Position numbers and translations under genes: made by a program. DNA of 40,403 nucleotides from Armatimonadetes bacterium 13_1_40CM_64_14 (GTDB lineage: Bacteria; Sysuimicrobiota; Sysuimicrobiia; Sysuimicrobiales; Kaftiobacteriaceae). The first letter of the stretch is position 1; each line of letters starts with the position of its first letter. Location: contig MNEU01000019.1 of assembly GCA_001917855.1 (NCBI GenBank), positions 1-40,403 of the forward strand. Reading direction: 5' to 3'. A model generated the notes under the pieces. It was given only the letters and a program-made list of their open reading frames with translations, was not told the origin of the DNA and did no database searches. Below are positions 27,834-37,519 of the stretch, one piece after another.

Positions 27834-29037
27834 ACCACGGCAGCGGCGGCACCGGGGGTTCGGGGGTGTAATGCTTCCCGGCTTTGAATACGTGCCGGAC
27901 ACGCCGCGTCGCGCTGATGTCCTCGAGCGGATTCCCGTCCAGCAGGACGACGTCGGCCTCCTTCCCCGGCGTGAGGGTCCCCAGGGTATCGGACCACCCC
28001 ATCAGCTCGGCACAGCTGGCGGTCGCAGCCCGAAGCGTCTGTTCGTGGGTGAGCCCGACTTGCACCATGAGCTCGAGCTCCAGCGCCAGCTCATGGTGAA
28101 AGACGCGGGGGGCGCCGGTGTCGGTGCCAGTCGCAAACTTCACCCCGGCTTTGGCGGCGCGCATGAAATACTCAAGTTTCCGGTCCCACACGCGGTGGGC
28201 GAGCTCCACGAGCCCCGGATCGAGGCCGATCTCGCGGCCTTCGCGGGACAGCTTCCAGTAGGCCGCGAACGTTGGCACGATGAAGATCCGGTGCTTGAGC
28301 AGAAGCTCGATCACGTCGTCGGGTATCTCCGTCGCGTGCTCGATGGTTTGGGCCCCCGCCCGGATCGCAGCCCGCGTCACGATGGCCGGATGCGAATGGA
28401 CCGCGACCCATTTGCCGGCCCGGTGCGCCTCGTCGACCGCGGCCCGCATCTCCTCCTCGCTGTACTCCATCCCGAACGGGTCCTCCGTCGCATTCATGAC
28501 GCCGCCGCTGGCGATCAGCTTGATACCGTCGGCCCCCGCTGCCACTTGTTCCCGCACGGCCTGACGCAGGGCCTCGGGACCGTCCACCTGCTCGTTCAGG
28601 CCGGTGCCATGCCCCCCGGTGTGCCCGAGCCAGCGGCCAGCTGCCTGCATCCGCGGCCCGGGGACGAGCCCCAGGTTGATCGCCTTCTTGAGCTGCAGGT
28701 CGATGTGGGCGTGCGCCCCGACCTCGCGCCACATCGTGATCCCGGCATTCAGGGCGTTGCGGGCGAACGTGGTCGCCTGGATCGCTTTGAGCGTGTGCGG
28801 CTGCGCGTTGATCGGCCCGGTATCCATCGTGTGCATGTACCCGCTGAAGTGCCCGTGCATCTGCCCCATCCCGGGGATGGCGGTCATGCCCCGCGCGTCG
28901 AGTAGCTCGCCGCCGGGCTCGGTGACCGGCGACGGCCGGACGGCCCGCAGCATCGTGCGTTCGATTTGAATCGCCCCCTGTTCGATCACGGGGCCGTCGA
29001 TTGGGATAATGCGGCAACCGTTGATGGTGAGCACCAC
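27832..29037 (-). CDS. Amidohydrolase (imidazolonepropionase/prolidase-like), GTG start
   Basis: IPGMGQMHGHFSGY, GPRMQAAGRWLGHTGGHGTG, DGIKLIASGGV, VHSHP, TIEHATEI, FATGTDTGAPR, GKEADVVLLDGNPLEDI; AGGAGG before GTG. Confidence 0.85.
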   Translation of the reverse strand: MVLTINGCRIIPIDGPVIEQGAIQIERTMLRAVRPSPVTEPGGELLDARGMTAIPGMGQMHGHFSGYMHTMDTGPINAQPHTLKAIQATTFARNALNAGITMWREVGAHAHIDLQLKKAINLGLVPGPRMQAAGRWLGHTGGHGTGLNEQVDGPEALRQAVREQVAAGADGIKLIASGGVMNATEDPFGMEYSEEEMRAAVDEAHRAGKWVAVHSHPAIVTRAAIRAGAQTIEHATEIPDDVIELLLKHRIFIVPTFAAYWKLSREGREIGLDPGLVELAHRVWDRKLEYFMRAAKAGVKFATGTDTGAPRVFHHELALELELMVQVGLTHEQTLRAATASCAELMGWSDTLGTLTPGKEADVVLLDGNPLEDISATRRVRHVFKAGKHYTPEPPVPPLPW

Positions 29038-29054
29038 AACCTCCTGTAGATCAG

Positions 29055-29951
29055 TTATCCGGCGCCCGCGCGCGGATCCAGAGCGTCCCGGAGCCAGTCT
29101 CCGATCAGGTTGGTCGCAAGCACGGTGAGCATGATCGCCGCCCCGGGAAACGTGGCCAGCCACCATGCCACGGACAGATACTGTGCTCCGTCGGTAAGCA
29201 TGCCGCCCCAACTCGGAATGTTCGAAGGGATCCCGAGCCCGAGGAAGGTCAGCGCCGCCTCTGAGGTGATCATGCCGCCAAGGGAAAAGCTGGCGATCGT
29301 CAGCATCGAGGGGAGCACATTCGGCACGACGTGCCGGAAGATGATCCGCTGGTCCCGCGCGCCGAGCGCCCTGGCCGCCTCGATGTACTCCCGCTCACGG
29401 ATCCCGAGGACGCGGCTTCGTGTTACCCGCGCATAGCCGACCCAGCCGGAGATCGCCAGCACGGCGATCAGGTTCCGCACGCCGGCTCCGAGAATGGCGA
29501 CGATGGCCAGGCTAAGCAGGATCGAAGGAAAGGCCAGTTGGACATCGGTGACGCGCATCAGCAGATCGTCCCAGAGGCGGCCGAAGTAGCCGCTCAACAC
29601 GCCCACGGTCGTTCCGAACGCCGCCGAAAGCGCAACGGCGCTGAAGCCGACGAGGAGCGAGATCCGGGACCCGAAGGTGACACGGCTCAAGAGATCCCGG
29701 CCGAGCTGGTCGGTCCCAAGCCAGAAGCGATGCCCGGTGCGCACGGCCATCGGCGGGAGAAGGCGGTGGATGATATCCTGGGCGTCCGGGTCCATGGGCG
29801 CGAGGTGAGGCGCCAGCCACGCGACCAGCACGACGCTCCCGAGCACGACGGCACCGACCCAGGCGCCGGGATCACGCCGAGCGGCGCGCCAGGTCGGCCA
29901 CCACGAAGACCGTCGGGGAGGCACCTCGGGAAGCACGCTGCCAACGGCCAT
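29055..29951 (-). CDS. Dipeptide/oligopeptide ABC transporter permease (DppC-like)
   Basis: FWLGTDQLGRDLLSRVTFGSRISL; EAARALGARDQRIIFRHVVPNVLP. Confidence 0.9.
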   Translation of the reverse strand: MAVGSVLPEVPPRRSSWWPTWRAARRDPGAWVGAVVLGSVVLVAWLAPHLAPMDPDAQDIIHRLLPPMAVRTGHRFWLGTDQLGRDLLSRVTFGSRISLLVGFSAVALSAAFGTTVGVLSGYFGRLWDDLLMRVTDVQLAFPSILLSLAIVAILGAGVRNLIAVLAISGWVGYARVTRSRVLGIREREYIEAARALGARDQRIIFRHVVPNVLPSMLTIASFSLGGMITSEAALTFLGLGIPSNIPSWGGMLTDGAQYLSVAWWLATFPGAAIMLTVLATNLIGDWLRDALDPRAGAG

Positions 29952-30868
29952 CAGCTGTAGTGGATGCGCGGGTCGAGCCACACGTACAACAGATCGGTGA
30001 GGAGCGTAGCCAGCACGAAGATCGTGGCGGCGAACAACACCGCGGCCTGCACGACGGGAATGTCGCGCGCGAAGATCGCCTGGACCGCCAAGCGCCCCAT
30101 CCCGGGCCAGGCAAACACGGTCTCGGTCACGACGGCGCCGCCCATGAGCGTCCCGAGCTCCAGGCCGATCCAGGTCACGATCGGCAGGCTGGCGTTCCGG
30201 AGCGCGTGCCTGCCGACGACGGCGACTTCGCGCAGCCCCTTGGCCCGGGCGGTCCGCAGATAGTCTTCCGAGATGATGTCGAGCATGGCCGAGCGGGTCA
30301 GCCGCAAGATGCCGGCGGCGGAGAAGACCCCCAGTACCACGGCCGGCAGAACGAGGTGCCGGAGGCCGCCGATGCCGCCCGTTGGGAACCAACGGAGGAC
30401 GACCCCGAACACAAGGATCGCCTGCAGGCCCAGCCAGAACGTCGGCATCGACTGGCCCACCAACGAGAACAGCAAGGCCCCACGATCAATGATGGTCCGG
30501 CGCCGCAGCGCGGCGGCGATGCCGAGCGGCACCGCCACCCCGACGGCTATCACCAGCGCTGCAGACGCTAGCTCGGCCGTGGCGGGCACGCGGTCGAGCA
30601 CGAGGGAGAGCGCTGGCGTGTTCTGCCGCACCGAGATCCCGAAATCCCCGTGCAGTACCGCACGCGCGAACCTCAGGTACTGGACGGGCAGGGGCTGGTC
30701 CAGGCCGAGCATGTGCTGCATGGCGATCACCTGGGCCTGGCTCGCCTGAAACGGCAGCAGGAGCACCACTGGGTCGCCGATGACGTGGGTCAGAGCAAAG
30801 GCGACCACAGAGATCCCTACGAGGACGAAAACCGCCTGGACCAGCCGCCGTGCCACGTACCGTTGCAT
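29951..30868 (-). CDS. Dipeptide/oligopeptide ABC transporter permease (DppB-like)
   Basis: MQRYVARRLVQAVFVLVGISVVAF; RTARAKGLREVAVVGRHALRNASLPIVTWIGLELGTLMGGAVVTETVFAWPGMGRL. Confidence 0.92.
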   Translation of the reverse strand: MQRYVARRLVQAVFVLVGISVVAFALTHVIGDPVVLLLPFQASQAQVIAMQHMLGLDQPLPVQYLRFARAVLHGDFGISVRQNTPALSLVLDRVPATAELASAALVIAVGVAVPLGIAAALRRRTIIDRGALLFSLVGQSMPTFWLGLQAILVFGVVLRWFPTGGIGGLRHLVLPAVVLGVFSAAGILRLTRSAMLDIISEDYLRTARAKGLREVAVVGRHALRNASLPIVTWIGLELGTLMGGAVVTETVFAWPGMGRLAVQAIFARDIPVVQAAVLFAATIFVLATLLTDLLYVWLDPRIHYS

Positions 30869-30899
30869 CAGCGCGCCCCGCCTCGGCGGGGCCAGGGTA

Positions 30900-32411
30900 T
30901 TACTTGAGTGTCGCCTTGGCTAGCCACAACGTCTCATCTGACCGCGGCGTCCAGTTGAGCCGCGTGTTGACGCCGTAGATGCCCTTTTGCGTGTACATGA
31001 AGATGATCGGGGCCTCATCGTAGACTAGCGACTGGATCTCCCGGTAAAGCGCCGCCCGGCGATCAGGATCGAGCGTCGCCTTGGCCTTCACGTAAATGGC
31101 CTGGATCCCCTGGTTGCAGTACCATGAGTCCCACACGTCGCAGGAAACGTTCTCCAGCGCGTCGGCCGCGTCCAACGCTGCCGACCCCGATCCGATGAGG
31201 AAGATCGGGCCGAGCTGGTGCTTGAAGTACATGTTCACAAAGTTGCCCCACTCGTAATACTTGAGGTCGGCGTTCACGCCCACCGCCTTCAGGTAGCCCA
31301 CGACCGCCTGCGATACCTGGGCGTCCGCGAGATAACGCCCCCGAGGCGACTGGAACACAATGTCGAAACCGTTAGGGTACCCCGCTTGTGCAAGCAGCGC
31401 CCTGGCCTTGGCGGGATCATACGCGTACGGCCGGAGCAGCGGGCTGAACCCGAGGTAGGCGGCCGGGACGAGCGTCGACTCCACGGTGCCGAATCCCCCG
31501 AGGATGTTCTTGACGATCGCGTCCTTATCCACGGCGTAGTTGAGTGCCTGGCGTACCAGCTTGTCACGCAGCGGCCCGGTGCCGGTGTCCAGCATGATGT
31601 TGATCGAGCGCGTGCCTGTCGTAACATCCGCCTTGATGCGGGGATCGTTGGCGATGCTGGAGACCAGGTCGGGGGCGAAATCGGTGATGATGTCCGCCTC
31701 GCCGCTCCTGAACGCCGCCACGCGCGCGGCTGGGTCCGGAATCAGCCGGAAGACGAGAGACTCGATGCTGGGCACGCCGCCCCAGTAGTCGTGATTCGCC
31801 ACGAGGGTCACGCGGTCGTCCTTCACCCACGACTGGAACCGGTACGGGCCGGTCCCCACAGGGTGCGTCGCCACGTAGCTTGCGCCCTGCGCCTGATAGT
31901 AGTGAGATGGAGCGATCCCGAGCAGCATCAAGTTGGGGAGCAGAAGCGGCATCGGGTCAGCGGTCGTGACCTGGACCGTGCGGGGATCCACGATCCGCAC
32001 ATCCTTCACGCCGTCCACCAGGTAGTTCGAGGGCGAGTCCTTGAGGAGCGCGCGGTCGAGCGTGAACTTGACCGCCGCCGCGTCGAAAGGCTCGCCGTTG
32101 TGGAATTTCACGCCCGTGCGGAGGATGAACTCCCACGTGGTCGGGTTGATGATCTTGTAGCCGGTCGCCAGCATGGGGATGATCTTGCCCGCGTCGTTCC
32201 GCATGAAGAGCGGATCGTAGATGTGCAGCGTAACGTTGTACCCTGTGCGGGAGATCTCCTGAAAGGGATCCAGCGTAGCCGGCTCGGCGCCCTGCGCAAC
32301 CGTCACCGTCCCGCCAGCGGCCTGCGACGGCGCAGGCCCCGGCGCAACCAGCGTCCCCACCATTGCGAACAACAGCAGTCCCGATAGCATCGATATTCGT
32401 GCCAATCTCAT
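30900..32411 (-). CDS. ABC transporter substrate-binding protein, family 5 (DppA/OppA-like)
   Basis: Signal peptide MRLARISMLSGLLLFAMVG; TVTVAQGAEPATLDPFQEISRTGYNVTLHIYDPLF; VRQALNYAVDKDAIVKNI. Confidence 0.9.
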   Translation of the reverse strand: MRLARISMLSGLLLFAMVGTLVAPGPAPSQAAGGTVTVAQGAEPATLDPFQEISRTGYNVTLHIYDPLFMRNDAGKIIPMLATGYKIINPTTWEFILRTGVKFHNGEPFDAAAVKFTLDRALLKDSPSNYLVDGVKDVRIVDPRTVQVTTADPMPLLLPNLMLLGIAPSHYYQAQGASYVATHPVGTGPYRFQSWVKDDRVTLVANHDYWGGVPSIESLVFRLIPDPAARVAAFRSGEADIITDFAPDLVSSIANDPRIKADVTTGTRSINIMLDTGTGPLRDKLVRQALNYAVDKDAIVKNILGGFGTVESTLVPAAYLGFSPLLRPYAYDPAKARALLAQAGYPNGFDIVFQSPRGRYLADAQVSQAVVGYLKAVGVNADLKYYEWGNFVNMYFKHQLGPIFLIGSGSAALDAADALENVSCDVWDSWYCNQGIQAIYVKAKATLDPDRRAALYREIQSLVYDEAPIIFMYTQKGIYGVNTRLNWTPRSDETLWLAKATLK

Positions 32412-32559
32412 CGCTCCTCCTCCATTCTCACGTGATCGCGTGTGCCTGCTTGTGTTGAAGACATACCGAATCATGCCGCCGTGGTGACCCTCCGGACCCC
32501 GTGCGGCCAGGAGCGCGACGTCGCGCTCCTGCACGATCTCCCGTGGCATCGTCTCCCCC

Positions 32560-33303
32560 TTACGGTTTGCCATCGCTGCCCCCGTCCACTGCGAAGCCTT
32601 GTTGCCGCAATGCGGCAATGATCACCGCGATGTTCGTGACTTCGCCGCGCTCGAGGACTGGCTGGATCTGTGCGTGCTTACTCTTGAGCTCACTCACACG
32701 TTCTAGCACCCACTCCGCGGCTTCTGAAGGGATGACCACGATCCCGTTCGTGTCCGCGATGACGACGTCGCCCGGCCGGACAACTACGCCGCCGCACGCG
32801 ATGGGCACATTGACCTCGCCCGGACCTTCGAGAGGAGGAGATCCCGTTGCCTGGGTCCGGGCAAACACCGGGAACCTCACCGCGTGAGCCTCTTCGGGAT
32901 CGCGGGCCGCGCCGTCGATGACGACGCCGGCAACACCGCGCCGCTGCATGCCCTTGCTAACGTTGCCTCCCCAGACGGCAAAGGAATCGATCTCGCAGGC
33001 ATTCACGACGAGGACGTCGCCTCGCTGCGTTTGCTCCATGGCGAACTTGATCACATTGAATGCTCCCCGGGGCACGGCAACCGTTACTGCAGGCCCAGCG
33101 ATGCGCCCGGCCAGTGGGTAAAGGGGATGAATCGCCGGGCTGACTGTATATGATCCGTTCATCACGTCAGACAGATCCGGCGGCGCGTATGCGGCGAGCC
33201 TCCGGATCACATCTGGGGAGGCTCGGGGGACCACAGTGAACCCCCGGAATCCCACGTGCGAGCGCGTCCTGTCACCATCGATCGTACGTGCAGCTCGATC
33301 CAT
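32560..33303 (-). CDS. RraA-like family protein
   Basis: LSDVMNG, GPAVTVAVPRG, DVLVVNACEIDSFAVWGGNVSKGMQRRGVAGVVIDGAARD, VRPGDVVIADTNGIVVIP. Confidence 0.85.
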   Translation of the reverse strand: MDRAARTIDGDRTRSHVGFRGFTVVPRASPDVIRRLAAYAPPDLSDVMNGSYTVSPAIHPLYPLAGRIAGPAVTVAVPRGAFNVIKFAMEQTQRGDVLVVNACEIDSFAVWGGNVSKGMQRRGVAGVVIDGAARDPEEAHAVRFPVFARTQATGSPPLEGPGEVNVPIACGGVVVRPGDVVIADTNGIVVIPSEAAEWVLERVSELKSKHAQIQPVLERGEVTNIAVIIAALRQQGFAVDGGSDGKP

Positions 33304-33327
33304 AGCACCCTCCCTTGGCATAAGCAG

Positions 33328-34113
33328 CTACTCCGCGAGCCCCCACGGGTCCACGGTGCGGAACCATCGCATGAACTCCACGCAGAAATCCACAGCATAG
33401 TTCAGCATCGCCTGGCCGCGCGCCACGGTTGCGCTTGATGGATCACCGAGGCTGCCTGTTTCAGGTGTCACGTCGCGCATATCAAGGGGCACCGCGACGC
33501 GGACACCGTGGAAGAGAAACGCCCCCAGGCCGTCGGTAGGCATCCCCCACAGGTCCTTCCGGCCGTAGCTCCCGGCACGCTCCATCTGGACTTTGCCTGG
33601 CTGCAGGACCATCATCAGCGACCCCATCGGCTCACCGCCGTGCCCGAGCTTGAACCCAGCACCATAGAGTTCCTTGATCAGCTCGGGCGCCTGGATGACC
33701 TGGAGCGGGGACACGGATGGAATCAGGATCCCGCGCTCGCGGCGCAGCTTGCGCGTGAGGAGCTCGAGGATCGGGGCGTTGCCTGCGTGACCGTTGAATA
33801 TGACAATACGCCGCACCCCATGCCGCAGGAGGCAGTCCACCGTGTCCTCGACGACGCCCGAAAGCGTTTCAGGGCGAAGCGTGATGGTCCCTGGATAGTG
33901 TCGGAAGTATTCGGAGAAGCCGAACGGCATCGTCGGCGCCACCAGATCCCTCGTACGCTCCCCCGTCTGTCCCGCGATGGCGTCGATTGCGACGTAATCC
34001 CCCATGGGGGAATGTGGGCCGTGCTCTTCGATGGATCCGAGCGGGATGATCGCGGAAGCACCCTCTGCGATCGCCTCCTGCACCATCGTCCATGTCATCT
34101 CACCGATTCGCAT
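33328..34113 (-). CDS. Creatininase family protein (creatinine amidohydrolase-like)
   Basis: AIIPLGSIEEHGPHSPMGDYVAIDAIA, VRRIVIFNGHAGNAPIL, GHGGEPMGSLMM. Confidence 0.87.
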   Translation of the reverse strand: MRIGEMTWTMVQEAIAEGASAIIPLGSIEEHGPHSPMGDYVAIDAIAGQTGERTRDLVAPTMPFGFSEYFRHYPGTITLRPETLSGVVEDTVDCLLRHGVRRIVIFNGHAGNAPILELLTRKLRRERGILIPSVSPLQVIQAPELIKELYGAGFKLGHGGEPMGSLMMVLQPGKVQMERAGSYGRKDLWGMPTDGLGAFLFHGVRVAVPLDMRDVTPETGSLGDPSSATVARGQAMLNYAVDFCVEFMRWFRTVDPWGLAE

Positions 34114-34150
34114 CCAGACCCCTCCTCCTGAGTCCGTCGAGTGCGCCTGT

Positions 34151-35752
34151 TCACGGGCGGTGGCCAGCGATGCCAATCCCTCCCCGGGGATCGCTGCCGC
34201 CAGCCAGGCCACCGTCAGCCAGGTGCACCGCCTGGTTGCAGCCCATGTAGTGGGCCGGAATGATCTCATATCCGCGCCGCCGGAGCGCTTCCACTGTCGC
34301 GGGAGGGAAGGTAGGCTCAAGATAGAGTCGGCCGTCCTGCTCGCAGTGGAACCGAGGTGCTCCGACCGCCGACTGAGGGTCCATTCGGTGCACGAATACG
34401 TTCAGGATGGTCTGGAACACCGCGCTGATCAGCCGGCTTCCGCCCGACGACCCGATAGCGAAGATCGGTCGTCCATTGCGAAACACGATCGTGGGGCATC
34501 CGCCGCCGACACGCTTGCCAGCTACGATCGAGTCCCGATACCCTGGGCGGGGATTGAAGTGGCCGAGGAAGTTGTTGTAGAGGAATCCCAGCGCAGGTGT
34601 CATGACTCCCGCGCCGGTGATGGAGCCAATGGAGTGGGTAATGGCGACCACATTATGGTCTGAATCAGCGGCGGTCACGTGCGTCGTGTGCCCTTCGCCC
34701 CCGCCATAGATGCCAGCTTCGGCTCGTGCCAGTGAAGCCGTGACGGCCCGCGCTCTCGACCGGGAGAGGAGTTGCTCGACTGGGACGACGGCGAATGCCG
34801 GGTCAGCCAGGACCCCGATGCCGTCCGCGAAAGCCCGGTTGGTCACCCGGGCCAGCACGTCGATATAGACAGGCGAGTTGAACTCAAATCGGGCGAAATC
34901 GAGATCCTCAACGGCCCGCAGCATGGCGAGCAGGATCGCGCCGTGGCTCGGCGGGGGGCTCGCCTGGAACTCCAAGTCTCGCCAACGCACAACTATCGGC
35001 ATCTCCGTCCTGACCGTATAGCTCGCGAGGTCTGCGGCGGTGACCGGTGCGTCGTGGGCAACGAAGTCAGCGACGATCTCGCCTGCGACACCACCCCGGT
35101 AGAACTCCTCAGGTCCGCCGCGTGCGATTCGCCGGAGCGTAGTCCCCAGCTCACGCTGCTGGAGCCGATCCCCGACTTGAGGGACTTGGCCTCGCGGCAG
35201 GTAAAGCGCCGCGGCCCGCGAGTCGGCTGAGAGCTTCCGAAAGATATCCGGGTACCCCGGCCGATCCGGTCCTTCAAAAGTGTAGTAGGTCTTGAGATAC
35301 GGATAGATCTGGAAGCCGTCAGTGGCGAGCGCTGCTGCTGGCTCGACCATGTCCTGCCAGGTGACGCGCCCGCTACCGAACCGGGCGGCGAGCTCCCCCA
35401 ACCCCGCGATGAACCCCGGGGACATGATCGACGCGTACCCCATCTGGTTCGGGTCGCCTTCGACGAGATACCGACCGACTCGCTCTGAGCGTCCGGAGAG
35501 GCCCGGAAGAAATCGGGCCCCATCGCTGGCGGAACCGATGGCCACGGACGCGTTCAGGTATAGGCAGACGTCGTGCGAGGCGGAGTATACCTGGATAAAT
35601 GCGAGGCCCCCGATCCCGCATCCCAGTGGGTTGGTAACCCCTTGGGCGAGCGCCGTGGCAACTGCGGCGTCGATGGCGTTTCCGCCCATGGCGAAGATCC
35701 GGCGGCCGGCTTCGACGGCAGGGGTCTCAGGGCAGACGACGATGCCTTCCAC
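34151..35752 (-). CDS. ggt: Gamma-glutamyltransferase family protein
   Basis: GGNAIDAAVATALAQGVTNPLGCGIGG; GGGEGHTTHVTAADSDHNVVAITHSIGS (nucleophile Thr region); IFAIGSSGGSRLISAVFQTILNV. Confidence 0.88.
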   Translation of the reverse strand: MEGIVVCPETPAVEAGRRIFAMGGNAIDAAVATALAQGVTNPLGCGIGGLAFIQVYSASHDVCLYLNASVAIGSASDGARFLPGLSGRSERVGRYLVEGDPNQMGYASIMSPGFIAGLGELAARFGSGRVTWQDMVEPAAALATDGFQIYPYLKTYYTFEGPDRPGYPDIFRKLSADSRAAALYLPRGQVPQVGDRLQQRELGTTLRRIARGGPEEFYRGGVAGEIVADFVAHDAPVTAADLASYTVRTEMPIVVRWRDLEFQASPPPSHGAILLAMLRAVEDLDFARFEFNSPVYIDVLARVTNRAFADGIGVLADPAFAVVPVEQLLSRSRARAVTASLARAEAGIYGGGEGHTTHVTAADSDHNVVAITHSIGSITGAGVMTPALGFLYNNFLGHFNPRPGYRDSIVAGKRVGGGCPTIVFRNGRPIFAIGSSGGSRLISAVFQTILNVFVHRMDPQSAVGAPRFHCEQDGRLYLEPTFPPATVEALRRRGYEIIPAHYMGCNQAVHLADGGLAGGSDPRGGIGIAGHRP

Positions 35753-35763
35753 CGGTTAGCCTC

Positions 35764-36678
35764 CTAGCCACGCAACCGTGGGTCGAGGACATCTCTGAGA
35801 GCGTCCCCGAGAATATTGAGGGCCAGCACGACGATGCCGATCGTGATGCCCGGAGTCAATGCAATCCACCACTGCGACCGCAGGTACGTCCGTCCCTCCG
35901 CGACCATCGTGCCCCACTCGGGGGTGGGGGGCTGCGCGCCGAGGCCCAGAAACCCTAACGACGAACCGATTATCACGGCGACCGCAAACCCCACTGTGGC
36001 GACAATGATGACCGGCGACAGCACGTTTGGGAGGACGTACCGGCGAAGGATAAGAGTATCGCGCGCACCGATCGCCCTGGCCGCTTCGATGTAGGTTTGC
36101 TCCCGCACCGTCAGCACGGCGGAGCGTACAATCCGAGTGTATGCGGGGGCCTCGCCGATCCCGACGGCGATCATTGCATTGATGAGGCCGGGTCCAAGCA
36201 TGGCCACGACCACTAGCGCGAGCAAGATGCCAGGGAACGCCATCATGATGTCCATGCCGCGCATTACAGCCGACTCAAATCGGCCACGATAGAAACCAGC
36301 GATGATCCCAAGCGGCAAGCCGATCGCCAACGACAGCGACACGGAGACGATGCCAAGACTCATTGATGCTCTGGCCCCGTAGATGATGCGGCTGAGCAGG
36401 TCGCGGCCATACTGATCCGTCCCCAACCAATGGGCCGCGCTCGGGGGGAGGAAGATCGCCTCCGGCGTAACGGCGACTGGATCGTAGCCTGTGAGTATCT
36501 GTGGAGCGGCAAGCGGCACAAGCAGAATGAGTACCACCTCGAGGCTGATCCAGCCGGCGGGGCTCAGCCGGCGTAAGGCTGCAAACCGTCGAGACCGACT
36601 CCGCCCGCTCAGACGGGGAGCATCCTCGGCTGTGCTCGGGTGATTACCCGTAACGGATCCGGGGATCAATGAATCCAT
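35764..36678 (-). CDS. Dipeptide/oligopeptide ABC transporter permease (DppC-like) 2
   Basis: HWLGTDQYGRDLLSRIIYGARASMSLGIV; EAARAIGARDTLILRRYVLPNVLSP. Confidence 0.85.
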   Translation of the reverse strand: MDSLIPGSVTGNHPSTAEDAPRLSGRSRSRRFAALRRLSPAGWISLEVVLILLVPLAAPQILTGYDPVAVTPEAIFLPPSAAHWLGTDQYGRDLLSRIIYGARASMSLGIVSVSLSLAIGLPLGIIAGFYRGRFESAVMRGMDIMMAFPGILLALVVVAMLGPGLINAMIAVGIGEAPAYTRIVRSAVLTVREQTYIEAARAIGARDTLILRRYVLPNVLSPVIIVATVGFAVAVIIGSSLGFLGLGAQPPTPEWGTMVAEGRTYLRSQWWIALTPGITIGIVVLALNILGDALRDVLDPRLRG

Positions 36679-37515
36679 ACGACAAGTCGGCGAGGAGGTT
36701 CGTGAGCGTGTACGCGATCGCGACGATGAGTACGGTGCCCTGGACCTCCGGGAAGTCTTTGTTTCGACCACAACCGCGCCGCCCAGCAGTGTCCCCAGCT
36801 GGATGCTGGCGACGGTGATCACCGGGATGAGCGCGTTCCGGAGCGTGTGCCGAATCAGTACTGTGCGCTCGGTGAGGCCCTTCGCCCGCGCTGTCGTGAC
36901 GAAGTCCTGACGCAGAATCTCAAGCATCCCGCTGCGGACAAGACGCGCGAGAATCGCCCCTGCATACCAACCAAGCGTCAGCGCAGGCAGAATTAGGTGT
37001 CGCCAGGAACCTTGGCCGGTGATTGGGATCCAGTCCAGCTTGATGCTGAACACCCAGATGAGCAATAACCCGGTCAGGAAGGACGGGAGAGAGATGCCGA
37101 CCAACGCCACAGCGGAGACGCCCCCGTCGAGCCAGCTGTTATGGGAAACGGCCGAGAGGATTCCCAGGCAAATGCCCGCGGTGACGGCGAGCCCCATGGC
37201 GACGACAGCGAGTTGGACCGTGAAGGGCAGCGCGCGCCGTATGTCGCCTGCCACTGGGCGATTGGTCTTCAGGGACCGCCCCAGGTCACCTTGTGCCACG
37301 TGCTGGATGTAATGGACAAACTGTCGCCAGAGCGGCTGGTCGAGGCCGAGCTGATGCCGAACAGCTTCGACCTGATCCTTCGGTACCGGGACATCGCCGA
37401 AAAGCACCTGAACCGGATCGCCGGGGACCAGGTGGAGCATCATAAACACGATCACCAGGACCCCGGCCATTATCAGGAACGACTGCCCGAGGCGAAGCAG
37501 GAGATAGCGGGCCAA
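36645..37515 (-). pseudogene. DppB-like permease disrupted by short deletion/frameshift near 36765
   Basis: MARYLLLRLGQSFLIMAGVLVIVF...GTLLGGAVVVET then frame change; the expected C-terminus KDFPEVQGTVLIVAIAYTLTNLLADLSYGFIDPRIRYG is in another frame just downstream. Confidence 0.75.
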
Positions 37516-37519
37516 TCTT

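Noticed and set aside
35764-37515. A novel fused DppBC permease
   Set aside because: The linker is an out-of-frame reading of a normal DppB C-terminus; better explained by deletion and frameshift.
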